Source of the DNA: an uncultured Paracoccaceae bacterium | Lineage (GTDB): Bacteria > Pseudomonadota > Alphaproteobacteria > Rhodobacterales > Rhodobacteraceae | Assembly (NCBI GenBank): GCA_937864535.1 | Contig: CALMJS010000014.1 | Span: 1-64,000, forward strand | Length of the DNA stretch: 64,000 nt | Direction of reading: 5' to 3' | In this document: positions 9,346 through 18,767 of the stretch, one piece after another | Layout of the letters: each line of letters starts with the position of its first letter | Numbering within the stretch: position 1 is the first letter of the stretch | Position numbers and translations under genes: made by a program | Notes under the pieces: generated by a model | What the model was told of the DNA's origin: nothing | Seen by the model: only the letters and a program-made list of their open reading frames with translations | Databases searched by the model: none

Positions 9346-10389
9346 ATGTCTGATAAAAAAGAAAAAAAAGTAACGATCCGAACCGTGGCCGAGGATGCGG
9401 GCGTCTCTGTCGCTGCCGTATCCAAGGTCTTGCGCAACGCCTATGGCGTCAGCGATGCGCTGCGGGAAAAGGTCGAAGAGTCCATCGCCAAACTGGGCTA
9501 TCGCCCCAATACCGCGGCCCGGGCAATGCGTGGGCGCAGCTATACTGTCGGTATTTTAATGATTGATATCGGCAACCCGTTCCTGCCCCCGCTGATCCAA
9601 GAGATCGCGGCCAATCTGAACGCGCTGGGTTACAAAACGATGATGGCCAGCGGGGAATCCGACCTCGGACTAGAGACGTCATTGATCGAATCGATGATCG
9701 ATTTCCAGCTGGATGGCCTGATCCTGATCTCGCCGCGGATGCCCGGAGAACTCTTGGCAAAATACGCGGTGCAAATTCCCATTCTCGTCATCGGGCACCA
9801 TGAACGGTCCGCCCGAACCTTTGATACGGTCAATTCCAACGAGGAATTGGGGTCCAGCCTCGCCACGCAAGAATTGATCGACGCGGGCCATACAAAAATC
9901 GCGATGCTCAGTCTCGCGGATGTGGCAGGCAGTCTCCAGCCGGAAAAAGGAGCAGAGCATCGCCCGACATGGGGACGCGAAGAGGGCTATGCCGCAACCA
10001 TGCGGGCGGCTGGTCTGGCCCCTGAAATTCTGCGCATCCGCAATCATTATGCCACCGGTTTTGTCGATATCAGAATAGCCGAGCTGATGACCGACCAGAA
10101 TCGTCCGACGGCGTTTTTCTGTTGGTCCGATCTGACCGCCATTCCCCTGCTGGAAGAATGTTATCGGCGTGGGTTGCGCGTCCCGCAGGACGTCGCTGTG
10201 ACCGGATATGATAACAACACGATTGCCAGCCTCGATATCGTCGGGCTGACCAGCGTGGACCAGAACCCGTCGGTGATTGCCAAGACATCGGTCAAGATGC
10301 TGCTCTCGCGGATCGACGGTCGCACGGTGGCCGAACATGTTCTGATCGACCCGGAACTGGTGCGCCGCCGCAGCAGCGGGCCGCGCTAG
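9346..10389 (+). CDS. LacI-family transcriptional regulator
   Basis: DNA-binding repressor or activator (347 aa). The N-terminal helix-turn-helix is VTIRTVAEDAGVSVAAVSKV followed by the hinge helix region LGYRPNTAARAMRG. The rest is a periplasmic-binding-protein-like effector domain (TVGILMIDIGNPFLPPL, PTAFFCWSDLTAIPLLEE, VAVTGYDNNTIASLDI). It is divergent from the glycosidase/ABC operon and very probably controls it through the near-palindrome at 9241-9270. The effector is presumably the transported sugar or its product. The start codon lacks a strong ribosome binding site. Confidence 0.9.
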   Translation: MSDKKEKKVTIRTVAEDAGVSVAAVSKVLRNAYGVSDALREKVEESIAKLGYRPNTAARAMRGRSYTVGILMIDIGNPFLPPLIQEIAANLNALGYKTMMASGESDLGLETSLIESMIDFQLDGLILISPRMPGELLAKYAVQIPILVIGHHERSARTFDTVNSNEELGSSLATQELIDAGHTKIAMLSLADVAGSLQPEKGAEHRPTWGREEGYAATMRAAGLAPEILRIRNHYATGFVDIRIAELMTDQNRPTAFFCWSDLTAIPLLEECYRRGLRVPQDVAVTGYDNNTIASLDIVGLTSVDQNPSVIAKTSVKMLLSRIDGRTVAEHVLIDPELVRRRSSGPR

Positions 10390-12434
10390 CGTCGCCCTTC
10401 GCGCAGCCACGCGGCCAATATCAGACCTGCTGCTAACAGCAAAAACAGCCAAGCCGGAACCAGAGGGGTCACTTGGACCGCAGTGGTTTGATAGGCCCCT
10501 CTGGGGGTGATCCCGATCCAGCCTTGGCCCGCTGCGACGCGGCCTGCGCGCACCTCGCGCACGTCGAAGGCACCGTCGGACATCCGCAAAGAGCCGCCGC
10601 CGGATTTTTCCTGTAACGGGGTGATGATCTCGTCGGTGGCGATGGTCTGTTCGAACTCCTTGGGCGCGGCGGGGCCGATGGCGATCACCGCCTCTGTGTC
10701 ACCTTCGCGCAGGCGGTACAGGCCGATTTCCGGCGCCTCCCACCGGGTTTCAAACCGGCCCGGCGTCACCTGATCCAAGGTCAGGGTCGTCACGGTCCCG
10801 TCCGGAGCCGTCACGGTCACCGCGCCGATCTCGCCCTCCAGCGTGCGCCGGATGATCCGCAAGGTGTTGCCTGTGACTTCGGCCCAGAGTGCCTCTTCTT
10901 CGAGATCGGGTTCTTTCATCAGCCAATGGGCCAAGCGGCGGAGCAGTTCCAACTGTGGCCCGCCGCCCTCATAGCCCCGGTCCCACAGCCATGATTGATC
11001 CGAAGCGATCAGGGCGACGCGCCCTTCGCCCTGATGTTCCAGCACCAGCAGCGGGCGTTCGCCGATCCCTTGCATCAACACATCTGCGTCCCGGGGCGGC
11101 GTGACCTCGACCTGACGGAGCCAGCGGCCCCAAGGCTGATCGGGGTCGGCCAGCCCCTCGGTCACCGGATGCCGGTTCCCAAGGTCGGTCACGGTCGGAC
11201 CATAGGGTTCGTCCAGAACCCGCGCCGTGGGGGCACCGGGCAGGATCTCGCCCAGACCGGACCGATAGATACTGTCCGCCGTGCCATATTCAGGACCCGA
11301 CGACACCAAGAGCGCCCCACCCTGTGACACGTAATCGCGGATATTGTCGAAATAGCCGTTGGGTAAAATGCCCCGGCGGCGATAGCGGTCAAAGATGATC
11401 AGGTCGAAATCGGTGATTTTGTCCTGAAACAACTCGCGCGTGGGAAAGGCGATCAGCGATAGTTCGTCAACCGGCACGCCGTCCTGCTTTTCCGGGGGGC
11501 GCAGGATGGTAAAATGGACCAGATCGACGCTGCTGTCGGATTTCAGCAGGTTGCGCCATGTCCGTTCGCCGGGGTGCGGTTCGCCTGACACCAGCAGCAC
11601 GCGCAAACGGTCCCGCACACCGCTGATCTGTACGACGGCGCTGTTGTTGCGATCGGTCAGTTCACCTTGGACCAGCGGCGTTGAGAATTGCAGAACATTC
11701 ATCCCGCCGTGTGGCAGGCTGATAGGCAGGTCGATATCGACGCCTATCGGCAGATCGAACTGCATCGGCTCTCCGCCATCGACGGCGATGGACAGCGGCG
11801 CGGTCAGCGCGGCATCGGGCGCGTTGCCCTGGTCTTCGATCCGCAGGGACAGGGTGACCGGTTCGCCGATGATCGCAAAGGCGGGCGCACGTGAAATCAC
11901 CAGCCGCCGGTCCCAGTCGTCTGGCTGTCCGGACAGGATCAGATGGACAGGCGCAGGCACTACGGGCGCACGGTCCATGTCGTGGATGCGGCCATCGGAC
12001 AGGATGACCACCCCCGCAACCCGTGCCAAGGGTTCCTTGGCCAAGGCGTCGGTCAGCGCGGCCATGGCCGTGGTGCCGGCATCGCCCCTGTCGTCTTGGA
12101 TGATAACCTCGCGCAGTTCGGTATTCGGGCGGCTCGCGATTTCGCGGCGCAGAGACTCCAGTGCCTCGGTCGTCTGGGCCTGCCTGTCCGACACGGACTG
12201 GCTCGCGCTCTGGTCGATCAGGGCCAGCACGATGTCCGATTGCGCCTCGCGCACTTCGGACTGAAGGGCAGGGTTGGCCAGCGCGATGAGCAGGGCGGCA
12301 AAGCCCAGAACGCGCAGCGGCCAGCCCGCCATGCGCCGCCAGATGGCCAGCGCAGCGGCCAGCGCGCACAGGAACACCGCCCCCCAGATCAGGCCAGTCG
12401 GTAGCAAAGGATCAAAGATAATCTGTCCGATCAT
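10386..12434 (-). CDS. Membrane protein with VWA-like and glutamine-amidotransferase-like domains (last gene of moxR operon)
   Basis: A 682-aa protein found downstream of moxR/DUF58/DUF4159 genes in alphaproteobacteria. It has two N-terminal membrane segments (LIWGAVFLCALAAALAIW and VLGFAALLIALANPAL). A stretch like a degenerate von Willebrand A fold follows (DIVLALIDQSASQSVSDRQ, VAGVVILSDGRIHDM). Then comes a class I glutamine amidotransferase-like fold (YVSQGGALLVSSGPEYGTAD), and a C-terminal membrane anchor (VPAWLFLLLAAGLILAAWL). The catalytic cysteine of true amidotransferases is not evident, so the domain is probably structural. It overlaps the upstream gene by four bases. Its function is unknown; the family is linked to MoxR-type chaperone systems. 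Confidence 0.75.
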   Translation of the reverse strand: MIGQIIFDPLLPTGLIWGAVFLCALAAALAIWRRMAGWPLRVLGFAALLIALANPALQSEVREAQSDIVLALIDQSASQSVSDRQAQTTEALESLRREIASRPNTELREVIIQDDRGDAGTTAMAALTDALAKEPLARVAGVVILSDGRIHDMDRAPVVPAPVHLILSGQPDDWDRRLVISRAPAFAIIGEPVTLSLRIEDQGNAPDAALTAPLSIAVDGGEPMQFDLPIGVDIDLPISLPHGGMNVLQFSTPLVQGELTDRNNSAVVQISGVRDRLRVLLVSGEPHPGERTWRNLLKSDSSVDLVHFTILRPPEKQDGVPVDELSLIAFPTRELFQDKITDFDLIIFDRYRRRGILPNGYFDNIRDYVSQGGALLVSSGPEYGTADSIYRSGLGEILPGAPTARVLDEPYGPTVTDLGNRHPVTEGLADPDQPWGRWLRQVEVTPPRDADVLMQGIGERPLLVLEHQGEGRVALIASDQSWLWDRGYEGGGPQLELLRRLAHWLMKEPDLEEEALWAEVTGNTLRIIRRTLEGEIGAVTVTAPDGTVTTLTLDQVTPGRFETRWEAPEIGLYRLREGDTEAVIAIGPAAPKEFEQTIATDEIITPLQEKSGGGSLRMSDGAFDVREVRAGRVAAGQGWIGITPRGAYQTTAVQVTPLVPAWLFLLLAAGLILAAWLREGRR

Positions 12435-15172
12435 TGCCCCAACCTATCGAGCAGGGCAGGCACATGGACCTGATCCGATTTGTAATTGCCGGTGAGCACA
12501 TGCATGACCAAATTCACGCCGAACCGATAGGCGATTTCCCGTTGCCGTTCCCCGGCCGCACCGCGCCCGACCGGAAAGAGATACATTCCCTGCGGCGAGA
12601 TCGCCCATGCCGCCGCCCAGTCGTTGCCACCGATCACCACTGGCGTCACCCCGTCATTGAGATTGCGAAACGGCATCCCTTCGATCAGCTCGGCATTGGG
12701 GTCCGCTGCCTCGACCCAGAGAGCGGGCGCATTGTAGCGGCCCGGAAAATCCTGCAGCAGGTAAAAGGTCCGTGTCAGGACATGATCCGCAGGAATGCGT
12801 TCCAGTGGCGGGATCGACAGGCCCGCAGCAATCGCGCGCAGCTTTTGGCCTTCGGGTGTTTGGGACCCCAGCACATCCCGGTCGCCATCTCTGGTGTCAA
12901 AGAGGATCATACCGCCGGTCGCCATATAGCGGTTCAGTTTGTCATAGGCGGCCTGTGACGGCAGCGGCTGGTCCACTGTGATCGGCCAATAGAGCAGGGG
13001 AAAGAACGCCAGTTCGTCACGTTCGATATCGACGCCCAGCGGGGTGCCCGGTTCGACCGAGGTGCGCCGAAGCAACGTGTCTGACAGGCCGAACAGGCCC
13101 GCCTGCGCCATGTCATCGACTTGGGCGTTGCCGGTCAGGACATGGGCCAGCACCACTTCGCTTGTGGCCATCAGGGCAAATTCATCGACGCTCTGCGCGT
13201 GGCTGCTGTCGGGGTGCGACAGCGCCCCGAACGACAGTAGCACCAGCGCGGCTCCAATCAGGCGACCCGAGAGCGCCAGCGTCGCAACAACGTCGACAAT
13301 CAACAATGCCAGCGCAACCGCCAGCAGTGGACCCATCAGATCGACCTGACGCGGTGCCTCTCCCGTATCGACTGTCACTGTGGCGGGCCACGTCGCGACG
13401 GTCAGCGTCCGGTCTGGCGTGATTGCGTTCACCGCCACCACGCGGTCCCCTTCGGCATAGAGGCCCGGGGGGAGATCTGCGCCGACTTGCCCCATCGCCA
13501 GCCGTTCGCCCGCGACACCGGGACGGTCTGCCGCGTCCTGCAGGGTGCCAAACCCATCCATCAGGGTTTGCGGTTTCCAGACCGTGCCGGTCAGGCTACC
13601 GATATCGGGCAAATCGCTGCGGGTCGAAACGGCCAGCCTGTCCAGCATCTGCACAAACAGCCCCGACAGAGGCAGCGACGACCACTCGGCATTCGCGGTA
13701 ATGTGGAACAGCACAATCTGCCCCGCGCCATAGGTGCTGCGGGTGATCAGCGGTGTGCCATCGGTCAACTGCGCGATCACGCGATCCGCCAGATCCGGGC
13801 CGGGCTGCGCGACGACCTGACTGTTGACGACCACGTCGCCGGGGATGGTCAGGCCAAAAAACGGGCTGTCGGCATCAAAAGGCGCGATGGATTTGGGCTC
13901 GCCCCAACTCATCGTGCCGCCAACCGAACGCCCGCCAGAGCGGAGCCGCACCGGCAGTAGCGGGTCGGTGGTTGTGGCGGCCATGTCTGCCGCGGCCAGA
14001 CGCGGACCGGCAAACCGCAGTAGCAGCCCGCCCTGTTCCACCCATGCCAGCAGGGCCTGCGCGTCCGCAGCGGGCAGTTGCGCCACATCGGCCAAGGCAA
14101 TCACATCGGGATTGGCGGGGATGACATCGGCCAGCGGGCCCTCGATCAGATCGGTGGTCGGAACCAATGCCTGCCGCAGATAGTGGAGGGGGGACAACAG
14201 CCGCAACCCCTCTGAGGTGGTGGTAAAGGGCACCAAGGCCACCTCGCGCCGTTTCAGGCTGTCATCGGTCAGCGCGACCGCGCCGGCACTGTCCTGACCG
14301 ACCAGTTCGAACCGCGTGATCCGGTTGCGCAGTTCCGGCGGCAGATCAAAGCTGGCCGTCCCTTCGGTGCCTGTCCAAGCCAGCGGCGCGGTGGCCAGTT
14401 GGCGCTCGGTCCCTGCCGGATCTAGGCCGATTGCCGCAACCGTGCTGTCAGTGTCAGCGCCGAGCCGCACCGCCGTGAGGGATACCGTTCCGTCGGCAAA
14501 CCGCGCAGGGCGCAGCGCGACCAGTGGTCGTAGCGGCTGATAGACCTGAACAGGGCCACGCGCCTGTAGCGCCGTCAGCAGCTCCTGTCGTTCCGGCCGG
14601 TCCAGCCCGTCTGACACCCAGTAGGTTTCAAACGCCCCCGACAGTGTCGCAGCCCATGCTGTGGCGCGGTCAAGGTCGGGTTCCCACGGGTTGGGGGTGA
14701 AACCGGCCAGCCCGCGGGCAACGGCGTCGGCAGTCTGGAAATTCGGCCCCTCTGGCGGTAGGTCCGTCAGGTTGACTAATGCGGCTGGCCGCCCCGCGCG
14801 ACCTGCCTCGGCCAGTTTGTCGGAGATGACAGCGCGGCGCGCGCTCCAATCCGTGGCGTCGGCCCATGTGCCGTCGACGACGATCAACAGCGGGTCACTG
14901 CCGGTTAGCCCGGTTTGCGGGTTCAGCACCGGACCGGCGAAACCGATGATCGCGCCGGCCACAGCCAGCAGACGTAGCAGCAGCAGCCACCACGGTGTGC
15001 GGTCCGACTGTGCATCGCGATCCTGTAGCCCCAAGAGCAGGGCGACCCCGGGAAACCGCCGTTTCAGCGGCGCGGGCGGCACCGCCCGCAGCAGCAAAAC
15101 CAAGAGCGGCAGCGCCAAGAGGCCAAGCAATAGCCAAGGCGAGGAAAAGCCGATCACGCCCAACGCTGTCAT
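12431..15172 (-). CDS. DUF4159 / BatA-N-terminal membrane protein
   Basis: A 913-aa protein. Its N-terminus is the BatA-like double membrane anchor (PWLLLGLLALPLLVLLLRAVP and WWLLLLRLLAVAGAIIGFAG) and further membrane segments lie near residues 640-690. The C-terminal part is a DUF4159 domain, with AAYDKLNRYMATGGMILFDT and an ending typical of the family. The four-base overlaps on both sides imply coupled translation with the DUF58 and amidotransferase-like genes. Such proteins accompany MoxR ATPases in the alphaproteobacterial version of the Bat-like system. No enzymatic activity can be assigned. Confidence 0.8.
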   Translation of the reverse strand: MTALGVIGFSSPWLLLGLLALPLLVLLLRAVPPAPLKRRFPGVALLLGLQDRDAQSDRTPWWLLLLRLLAVAGAIIGFAGPVLNPQTGLTGSDPLLIVVDGTWADATDWSARRAVISDKLAEAGRAGRPAALVNLTDLPPEGPNFQTADAVARGLAGFTPNPWEPDLDRATAWAATLSGAFETYWVSDGLDRPERQELLTALQARGPVQVYQPLRPLVALRPARFADGTVSLTAVRLGADTDSTVAAIGLDPAGTERQLATAPLAWTGTEGTASFDLPPELRNRITRFELVGQDSAGAVALTDDSLKRREVALVPFTTTSEGLRLLSPLHYLRQALVPTTDLIEGPLADVIPANPDVIALADVAQLPAADAQALLAWVEQGGLLLRFAGPRLAAADMAATTTDPLLPVRLRSGGRSVGGTMSWGEPKSIAPFDADSPFFGLTIPGDVVVNSQVVAQPGPDLADRVIAQLTDGTPLITRSTYGAGQIVLFHITANAEWSSLPLSGLFVQMLDRLAVSTRSDLPDIGSLTGTVWKPQTLMDGFGTLQDAADRPGVAGERLAMGQVGADLPPGLYAEGDRVVAVNAITPDRTLTVATWPATVTVDTGEAPRQVDLMGPLLAVALALLIVDVVATLALSGRLIGAALVLLSFGALSHPDSSHAQSVDEFALMATSEVVLAHVLTGNAQVDDMAQAGLFGLSDTLLRRTSVEPGTPLGVDIERDELAFFPLLYWPITVDQPLPSQAAYDKLNRYMATGGMILFDTRDGDRDVLGSQTPEGQKLRAIAAGLSIPPLERIPADHVLTRTFYLLQDFPGRYNAPALWVEAADPNAELIEGMPFRNLNDGVTPVVIGGNDWAAAWAISPQGMYLFPVGRGAAGERQREIAYRFGVNLVMHVLTGNYKSDQVHVPALLDRLGQ

Positions 15173-16041
15173 CGCGTCCCCCGCGATAGGGCGCCATAAA
15201 TCCTCAGCAGCGTTTGCGCCGCAGATTGGCCGGTGTGATGAATGTGAAACTGCCAGCCGGTGATCCGGGCCAGTTCCGCCAGACGGTCCTGCCGCTGGGC
15301 CAGCCGGGATAGATAGGCGGCCCGCAGATCGCCCGCCTTGAGGGTTTCGTGCCGCAGCGATCCCTGCATGGATTCAAAAATCGTCCGGCCATCAAAGGGG
15401 AAATCGATCTCTTGCGGATCGAGAACCTGAACCAGCGCCCCCTTGATCCCGCCGTCGGCGGCCTGCAACATCGCTGCCTCGATCATGTCGAAATCGCCCA
15501 GAAAATCCGAAACGAACATCGCGCGGGAATGGGGCAGCAGGCCGCGGGTGTCGGGGTGTCCATAGTCGCCGGTTTGGCCGTCCAGCAGGGCCTGAGCCAA
15601 AATCTGACTCTGCGCGTGCCCTCGTCGTGCAGGGACCGTCTGCCCGGTCAGCCCGACCCGCTCACCCCCGCGCAGCAGCACAATCGCTGTGGCCAGCGCC
15701 AGCAGATTGGCGCGATCTGCCTTGGACGGGCGATCCCCTGCGGCAAACTGCATCGAGGCCGACCGGTCCACCCAGAGCATCACAGTCTGGGCGATCTGCC
15801 ATTCTTTTTCCTGAACAAAGGCCGCATCGGACCGGGCCGAACGGCGCCAGTCGATCATCCGCGCCTCGTCATGGCTCTGCGCGGGGCGATATTGCCAGAA
15901 TGTGTCGCCGGTCCCGGCTCTGCGCCGCCCATGGTCGCCCAAGATGACCGAGGCAGCCAAATGATCCGCCTGCGCCAAGAGCGCAGGAAGGGGCGCAGCC
16001 AGGGACTCGGCCCCGGCCCGGAGGGCCAAGGGATCGGTCAC
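15169..16041 (-). CDS. DUF58 domain protein
   Basis: A 290-aa soluble protein with the DUF58 signature region (RRRAGTGDTFWQYRPAQSHD, DWRRSARSDAAFVQEKEW) followed by a von Willebrand A-like fold (VMLWVDRSASMQF, with the MIDAS-like DRSAS). DUF58 proteins are the usual partners of MoxR AAA+ ATPases and may be chaperone clients or adaptors. It starts inside the last codons of moxR (four-base overlap) and overlaps the DUF4159 gene in the same way. Confidence 0.88.
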   Translation of the reverse strand: MTDPLALRAGAESLAAPLPALLAQADHLAASVILGDHGRRRAGTGDTFWQYRPAQSHDEARMIDWRRSARSDAAFVQEKEWQIAQTVMLWVDRSASMQFAAGDRPSKADRANLLALATAIVLLRGGERVGLTGQTVPARRGHAQSQILAQALLDGQTGDYGHPDTRGLLPHSRAMFVSDFLGDFDMIEAAMLQAADGGIKGALVQVLDPQEIDFPFDGRTIFESMQGSLRHETLKAGDLRAAYLSRLAQRQDRLAELARITGWQFHIHHTGQSAAQTLLRIYGALSRGTR

Positions 16042-17042
16042 GCCGCGGCCTCGGTCCCGGTGATGGAGGCGGCCGTGGCGGTGATCAGGGTGGACAGGCT
16101 CTCACCCCGGGCGCGGGCGGCAAAGGTCAGCGCCATCCGGTGCGACAGGACGGGAACAGCCAAGGCCATGATATCCTCTGGCGAGGGGGCGAGCCGCCCG
16201 TGCATCAGCGCCCGTGCCCGCGCTGTCAGCATCAGCGCCTGCGCGGCACGCGGGCCGGGGCCCCATGCGACGGATGTCCGGATCGCCTCTGGCGCATCGG
16301 CGTCCGGACGGCAGGCCCGCACCAGATCGAGGATCATATCCACGATGGCATCCCCGACCGGCATGCGGCGCAGAACCGCCTGCGCGGCCAACAACTCGTC
16401 CGCGGTGAATACGGCGTGGGCGTCCTCTTCGCTGGTGCCGGTTGTGGCGATCAGAATATCGCGCTCTGCCGCACGCGTGGGGTAGGGCACGTCGATCGAC
16501 AGCAAGAACCGGTCAAGCTGCGCCTCGGGCAGGGGATAGGTCCCCTCTTGCTCCAGCGGGTTTTGCGTGGCCAGCACGTGAAAGGGCCGACCCAAGGGGC
16601 GATGTTCCCCGGCAATCGTGACTTCGCGTTCCTGCATCGCCTGCAACAGCGCGGACTGCGTGCGCGGGCTGGCGCGGTTGATTTCGTCGGCCATCAACAG
16701 CTGGCAGAAAATCGGTCCGGGCAGAAACCGGAACGCGCGGCTGCCATCGGCGGCAGTCTCCAGCACTTCGGAGCCCAGTATATCGGCGGGCATCAGGTCG
16801 GGCGTGAATTGCACCCGATTGCCGTCCAAACCCATGACAGTCGACAGCGTCTGCACCAGACGGGTTTTGCCCAGACCCGGCAGACCGATCAACAGGGCAT
16901 GACCACCAGAGACCATGGCGGCAAGGGTCAATTCGACAACAGTGTCCTGGCCAATGAACCGTTTTGCGATGCTGGACCGGGCCTGCATCAATTTCTGGCC
17001 AAGCAAATCAATCTCTGTGACCAGATCGGTGGCTGCTGCCAT
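16038..17042 (-). CDS. MoxR-family AAA+ ATPase
   Basis: A 334-aa MoxR-type AAA+ ATPase, thought to act as a chaperone that inserts cofactors or remodels VWA-domain partners. Walker A is GLPGLGKT, Walker B is LMADEINRASPRTQSALLQA, sensor 1 lies in VLATQNPLEQEGTYPLPEAQ, and the arginine region is LDRFLLSIDVPYP. The open frame extends upstream to 17600, but the ATG at 17042 has AGGAG eight bases ahead and starts at the family's usual N-terminus. It heads the four-gene operon and is divergent from the DUF1285 gene, with a 69-base shared promoter region. Confidence 0.92.
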   Translation of the reverse strand: MAAATDLVTEIDLLGQKLMQARSSIAKRFIGQDTVVELTLAAMVSGGHALLIGLPGLGKTRLVQTLSTVMGLDGNRVQFTPDLMPADILGSEVLETAADGSRAFRFLPGPIFCQLLMADEINRASPRTQSALLQAMQEREVTIAGEHRPLGRPFHVLATQNPLEQEGTYPLPEAQLDRFLLSIDVPYPTRAAERDILIATTGTSEEDAHAVFTADELLAAQAVLRRMPVGDAIVDMILDLVRACRPDADAPEAIRTSVAWGPGPRAAQALMLTARARALMHGRLAPSPEDIMALAVPVLSHRMALTFAARARGESLSTLITATAASITGTEAAA

Positions 17043-17111
17043 GACAAATCTCCTGCTGCCCTCTATATCTATACTGAACCAGATAACATTCCGGCCCCCA
17101 ATGGGAAAAGC

Positions 17112-17675
17112 ATGACCACACAAAAGTTTGTGACGCCATCGGCCCAGAGTCTCATGTCCGCCGCGCAGGCCGCCACGAAAAAGGGGCCGCCGCCGGTGCA
17201 CCTGTGGAACCCGGATTTTTGCGGGGACATCGACATGCGGATCGCCCGCGACGGGACGTGGTTCTATTTGGGCACGCCGATTGGCCGACCTGCGATGGTG
17301 CGTCTGTTTTCGTCGATCCTGCGCAAGGACGGTGACAAATATTTCCTCGTTACCCCCGTCGAAAAGGTCGGGATCGTCGTCGAGGATGCGCCCTTTGTCG
17401 CCGTGGATTTCGATGTCACGCCCGAGGGGTTGCGGTTCGTCACCCATGTCGGAGACGAGGTCATCGCAGGCGCAGATCATCCCATCCGGGTCGAGCGCGA
17501 TCCCGATACCGGCGAACCCGCCCCCTATATCCTGATCCGCCGCAATCTGGAGGCACTGATCGATCGCAAATCGTTTTACCGGCTGATCGATCAGGGCCAT
17601 GAGCAGGGCGATCAGTTCGGCGTGACCTCTGCGGGCGTGTTCTTTGCGATCTCGCCGCTGGCGGATCTGGCCTAA
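17112..17675 (+). CDS. DUF1285 domain protein
   Basis: A 187-aa cytoplasmic protein of the DUF1285 family, function unknown. Family-typical stretches include PVHLWNPDFCGDIDMRIARD, TWFYLGTPIGRPAMVRLFSS, and YILIRRNLEALIDRKSFYRL. The open frame extends back into the antisense of moxR, but the ATG at 17112 lies just beyond the divergent moxR start and gives the expected length. A DUF1285 gene divergent from moxR is an arrangement I recall from other Rhodobacterales, which suggests a functional link that cannot be shown here. Confidence 0.85.
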   Translation: MTTQKFVTPSAQSLMSAAQAATKKGPPPVHLWNPDFCGDIDMRIARDGTWFYLGTPIGRPAMVRLFSSILRKDGDKYFLVTPVEKVGIVVEDAPFVAVDFDVTPEGLRFVTHVGDEVIAGADHPIRVERDPDTGEPAPYILIRRNLEALIDRKSFYRLIDQGHEQGDQFGVTSAGVFFAISPLADLA

Positions 17676-17745
17676 CTCGGACTCCTGTAGCGTTTCGGAA
17701 ACATAATTTTCGATCCGTCAATCCGGGGGTCATCGGGAAAACTTG

Positions 17746-17765
17746 TTTCGACAGGAATGTCGAAA
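17746..17765. promoter_or_regulatory. Perfect inverted repeat upstream of purU
   Basis: TTTCGACA and TGTCGAAA are separated by four bases, giving a perfect eight-base inverted repeat 92 bases upstream of the purU start. It has no downstream T-run and resembles an operator for a dimeric regulator. The regulator is not identifiable from the sequence. Confidence 0.5.
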
Positions 17766-17857
17766 ATGGCGATTCACGACGGAAAATGACGTTCCCAGAT
17801 CATGGCCCCCCACAATTTCCGGTGTAAGACCGAGCCAACGCCTAACCGGAGAAAACC

Positions 17858-18742
17858 ATGTCCAAATACGTCCTTACGGTGACCTGCCCCTCGACCCGGG
17901 GTATTGTTGCGGCCATCGCCAATTACATGGCTGACAGCGGTTGCAATATCACCGACTCTGCGCAGTTCGATGACCTTGAAACTGGCCAGTTCTTTATGCG
18001 CGTCAGCTTTACCTCGCAGACCGGCGCGACGCTGCAGCAATTGCGGGACGGGTTTGCCGCGGCAGCCGAGAAATTCGACATGAACTTTGATTTCCATGTC
18101 GACGGCGCGAAAACCAAGGTTGTGATCATGGTGTCGCGTTTCGGCCATTGTCTGAACGACCTGCTGTATCGCGCCCGCATCGGGTCGCTGCCGATTGATA
18201 TCGTGGCAGTGATTTCCAACCACATGGACTATCAAAAGGTCGTGGTGAACGCCGACATCCCCTACTACTGCATCAAGGTCACCAAGGAAAACAAACCGCA
18301 GGCCGAGGCCCAGATCATGCAGGTGGTCGAGGAAACCGGTGCGGAACTGATCGTGCTGGCCCGCTATATGCAGATCCTGTCGGATGCCCTGTGCAAGAAG
18401 ATGTCCGGCAAGATCATCAACATCCACCACTCGTTCCTGCCGTCCTTCAAGGGGGCCAACCCCTACAAGCAGGCGTTCGAGCGCGGCGTCAAGCTGATCG
18501 GGGCTACCTCGCACTATGTGACTGCCGATCTGGACGAAGGCCCGATCATCGAGCAGGACATTATCCGCGTCACCCACGCCCAGAGCGCCGAAGACTATGT
18601 CTCGCTCGGCCGTGACGTCGAAGCCCAAGTGTTTGCCCGCGCCATCCACGCCCACGCCCAGCACCGCGTGTTCATGAACGGCAACAAAACCATCGTGTTC
18701 CCTGCCTCGCCGGGCAGCTACGCGTCGGAACGTATGGGCTGA
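17858..18742 (+). CDS. purU: Formyltetrahydrofolate deformylase PurU
   Basis: Hydrolyses 10-formyltetrahydrofolate to formate and tetrahydrofolate, balancing one-carbon pools (294 aa, normal length). An N-terminal ACT domain (LTVTCPSTRGIVAAIANYMA) precedes a formyl-transferase-type domain with VVISNHMD-like AVISNHMDYQKVVVNADIPY and the active-site region NIHHSFLPSFKGANPYKQA followed by GATSHYVTADLDEGPIIEQD. GGAG sits six bases before the ATG. The gene stands alone between its own terminator and a promoter region with a perfect inverted repeat. In Rhodobacterales it often serves methyl-group catabolism; that role is an inference here. Confidence 0.96.
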   Translation: MSKYVLTVTCPSTRGIVAAIANYMADSGCNITDSAQFDDLETGQFFMRVSFTSQTGATLQQLRDGFAAAAEKFDMNFDFHVDGAKTKVVIMVSRFGHCLNDLLYRARIGSLPIDIVAVISNHMDYQKVVVNADIPYYCIKVTKENKPQAEAQIMQVVEETGAELIVLARYMQILSDALCKKMSGKIINIHHSFLPSFKGANPYKQAFERGVKLIGATSHYVTADLDEGPIIEQDIIRVTHAQSAEDYVSLGRDVEAQVFARAIHAHAQHRVFMNGNKTIVFPASPGSYASERMG

Positions 18743-18767
18743 GGCTTCTCCTCCTCCTCTGCCGGTG

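Noticed and set aside
16140-17111. N-terminal extension of the DUF1285 frame across the moxR antisense
   Set aside because: The extension has no domain and overlaps moxR on the other strand. The family N-terminus begins at the ATG at 17112.
17676-17857. Possible riboswitch in the purU leader
   Set aside because: I could not build a conserved aptamer fold. The only structured element is the inverted repeat at 17746-17765, which looks like an operator.
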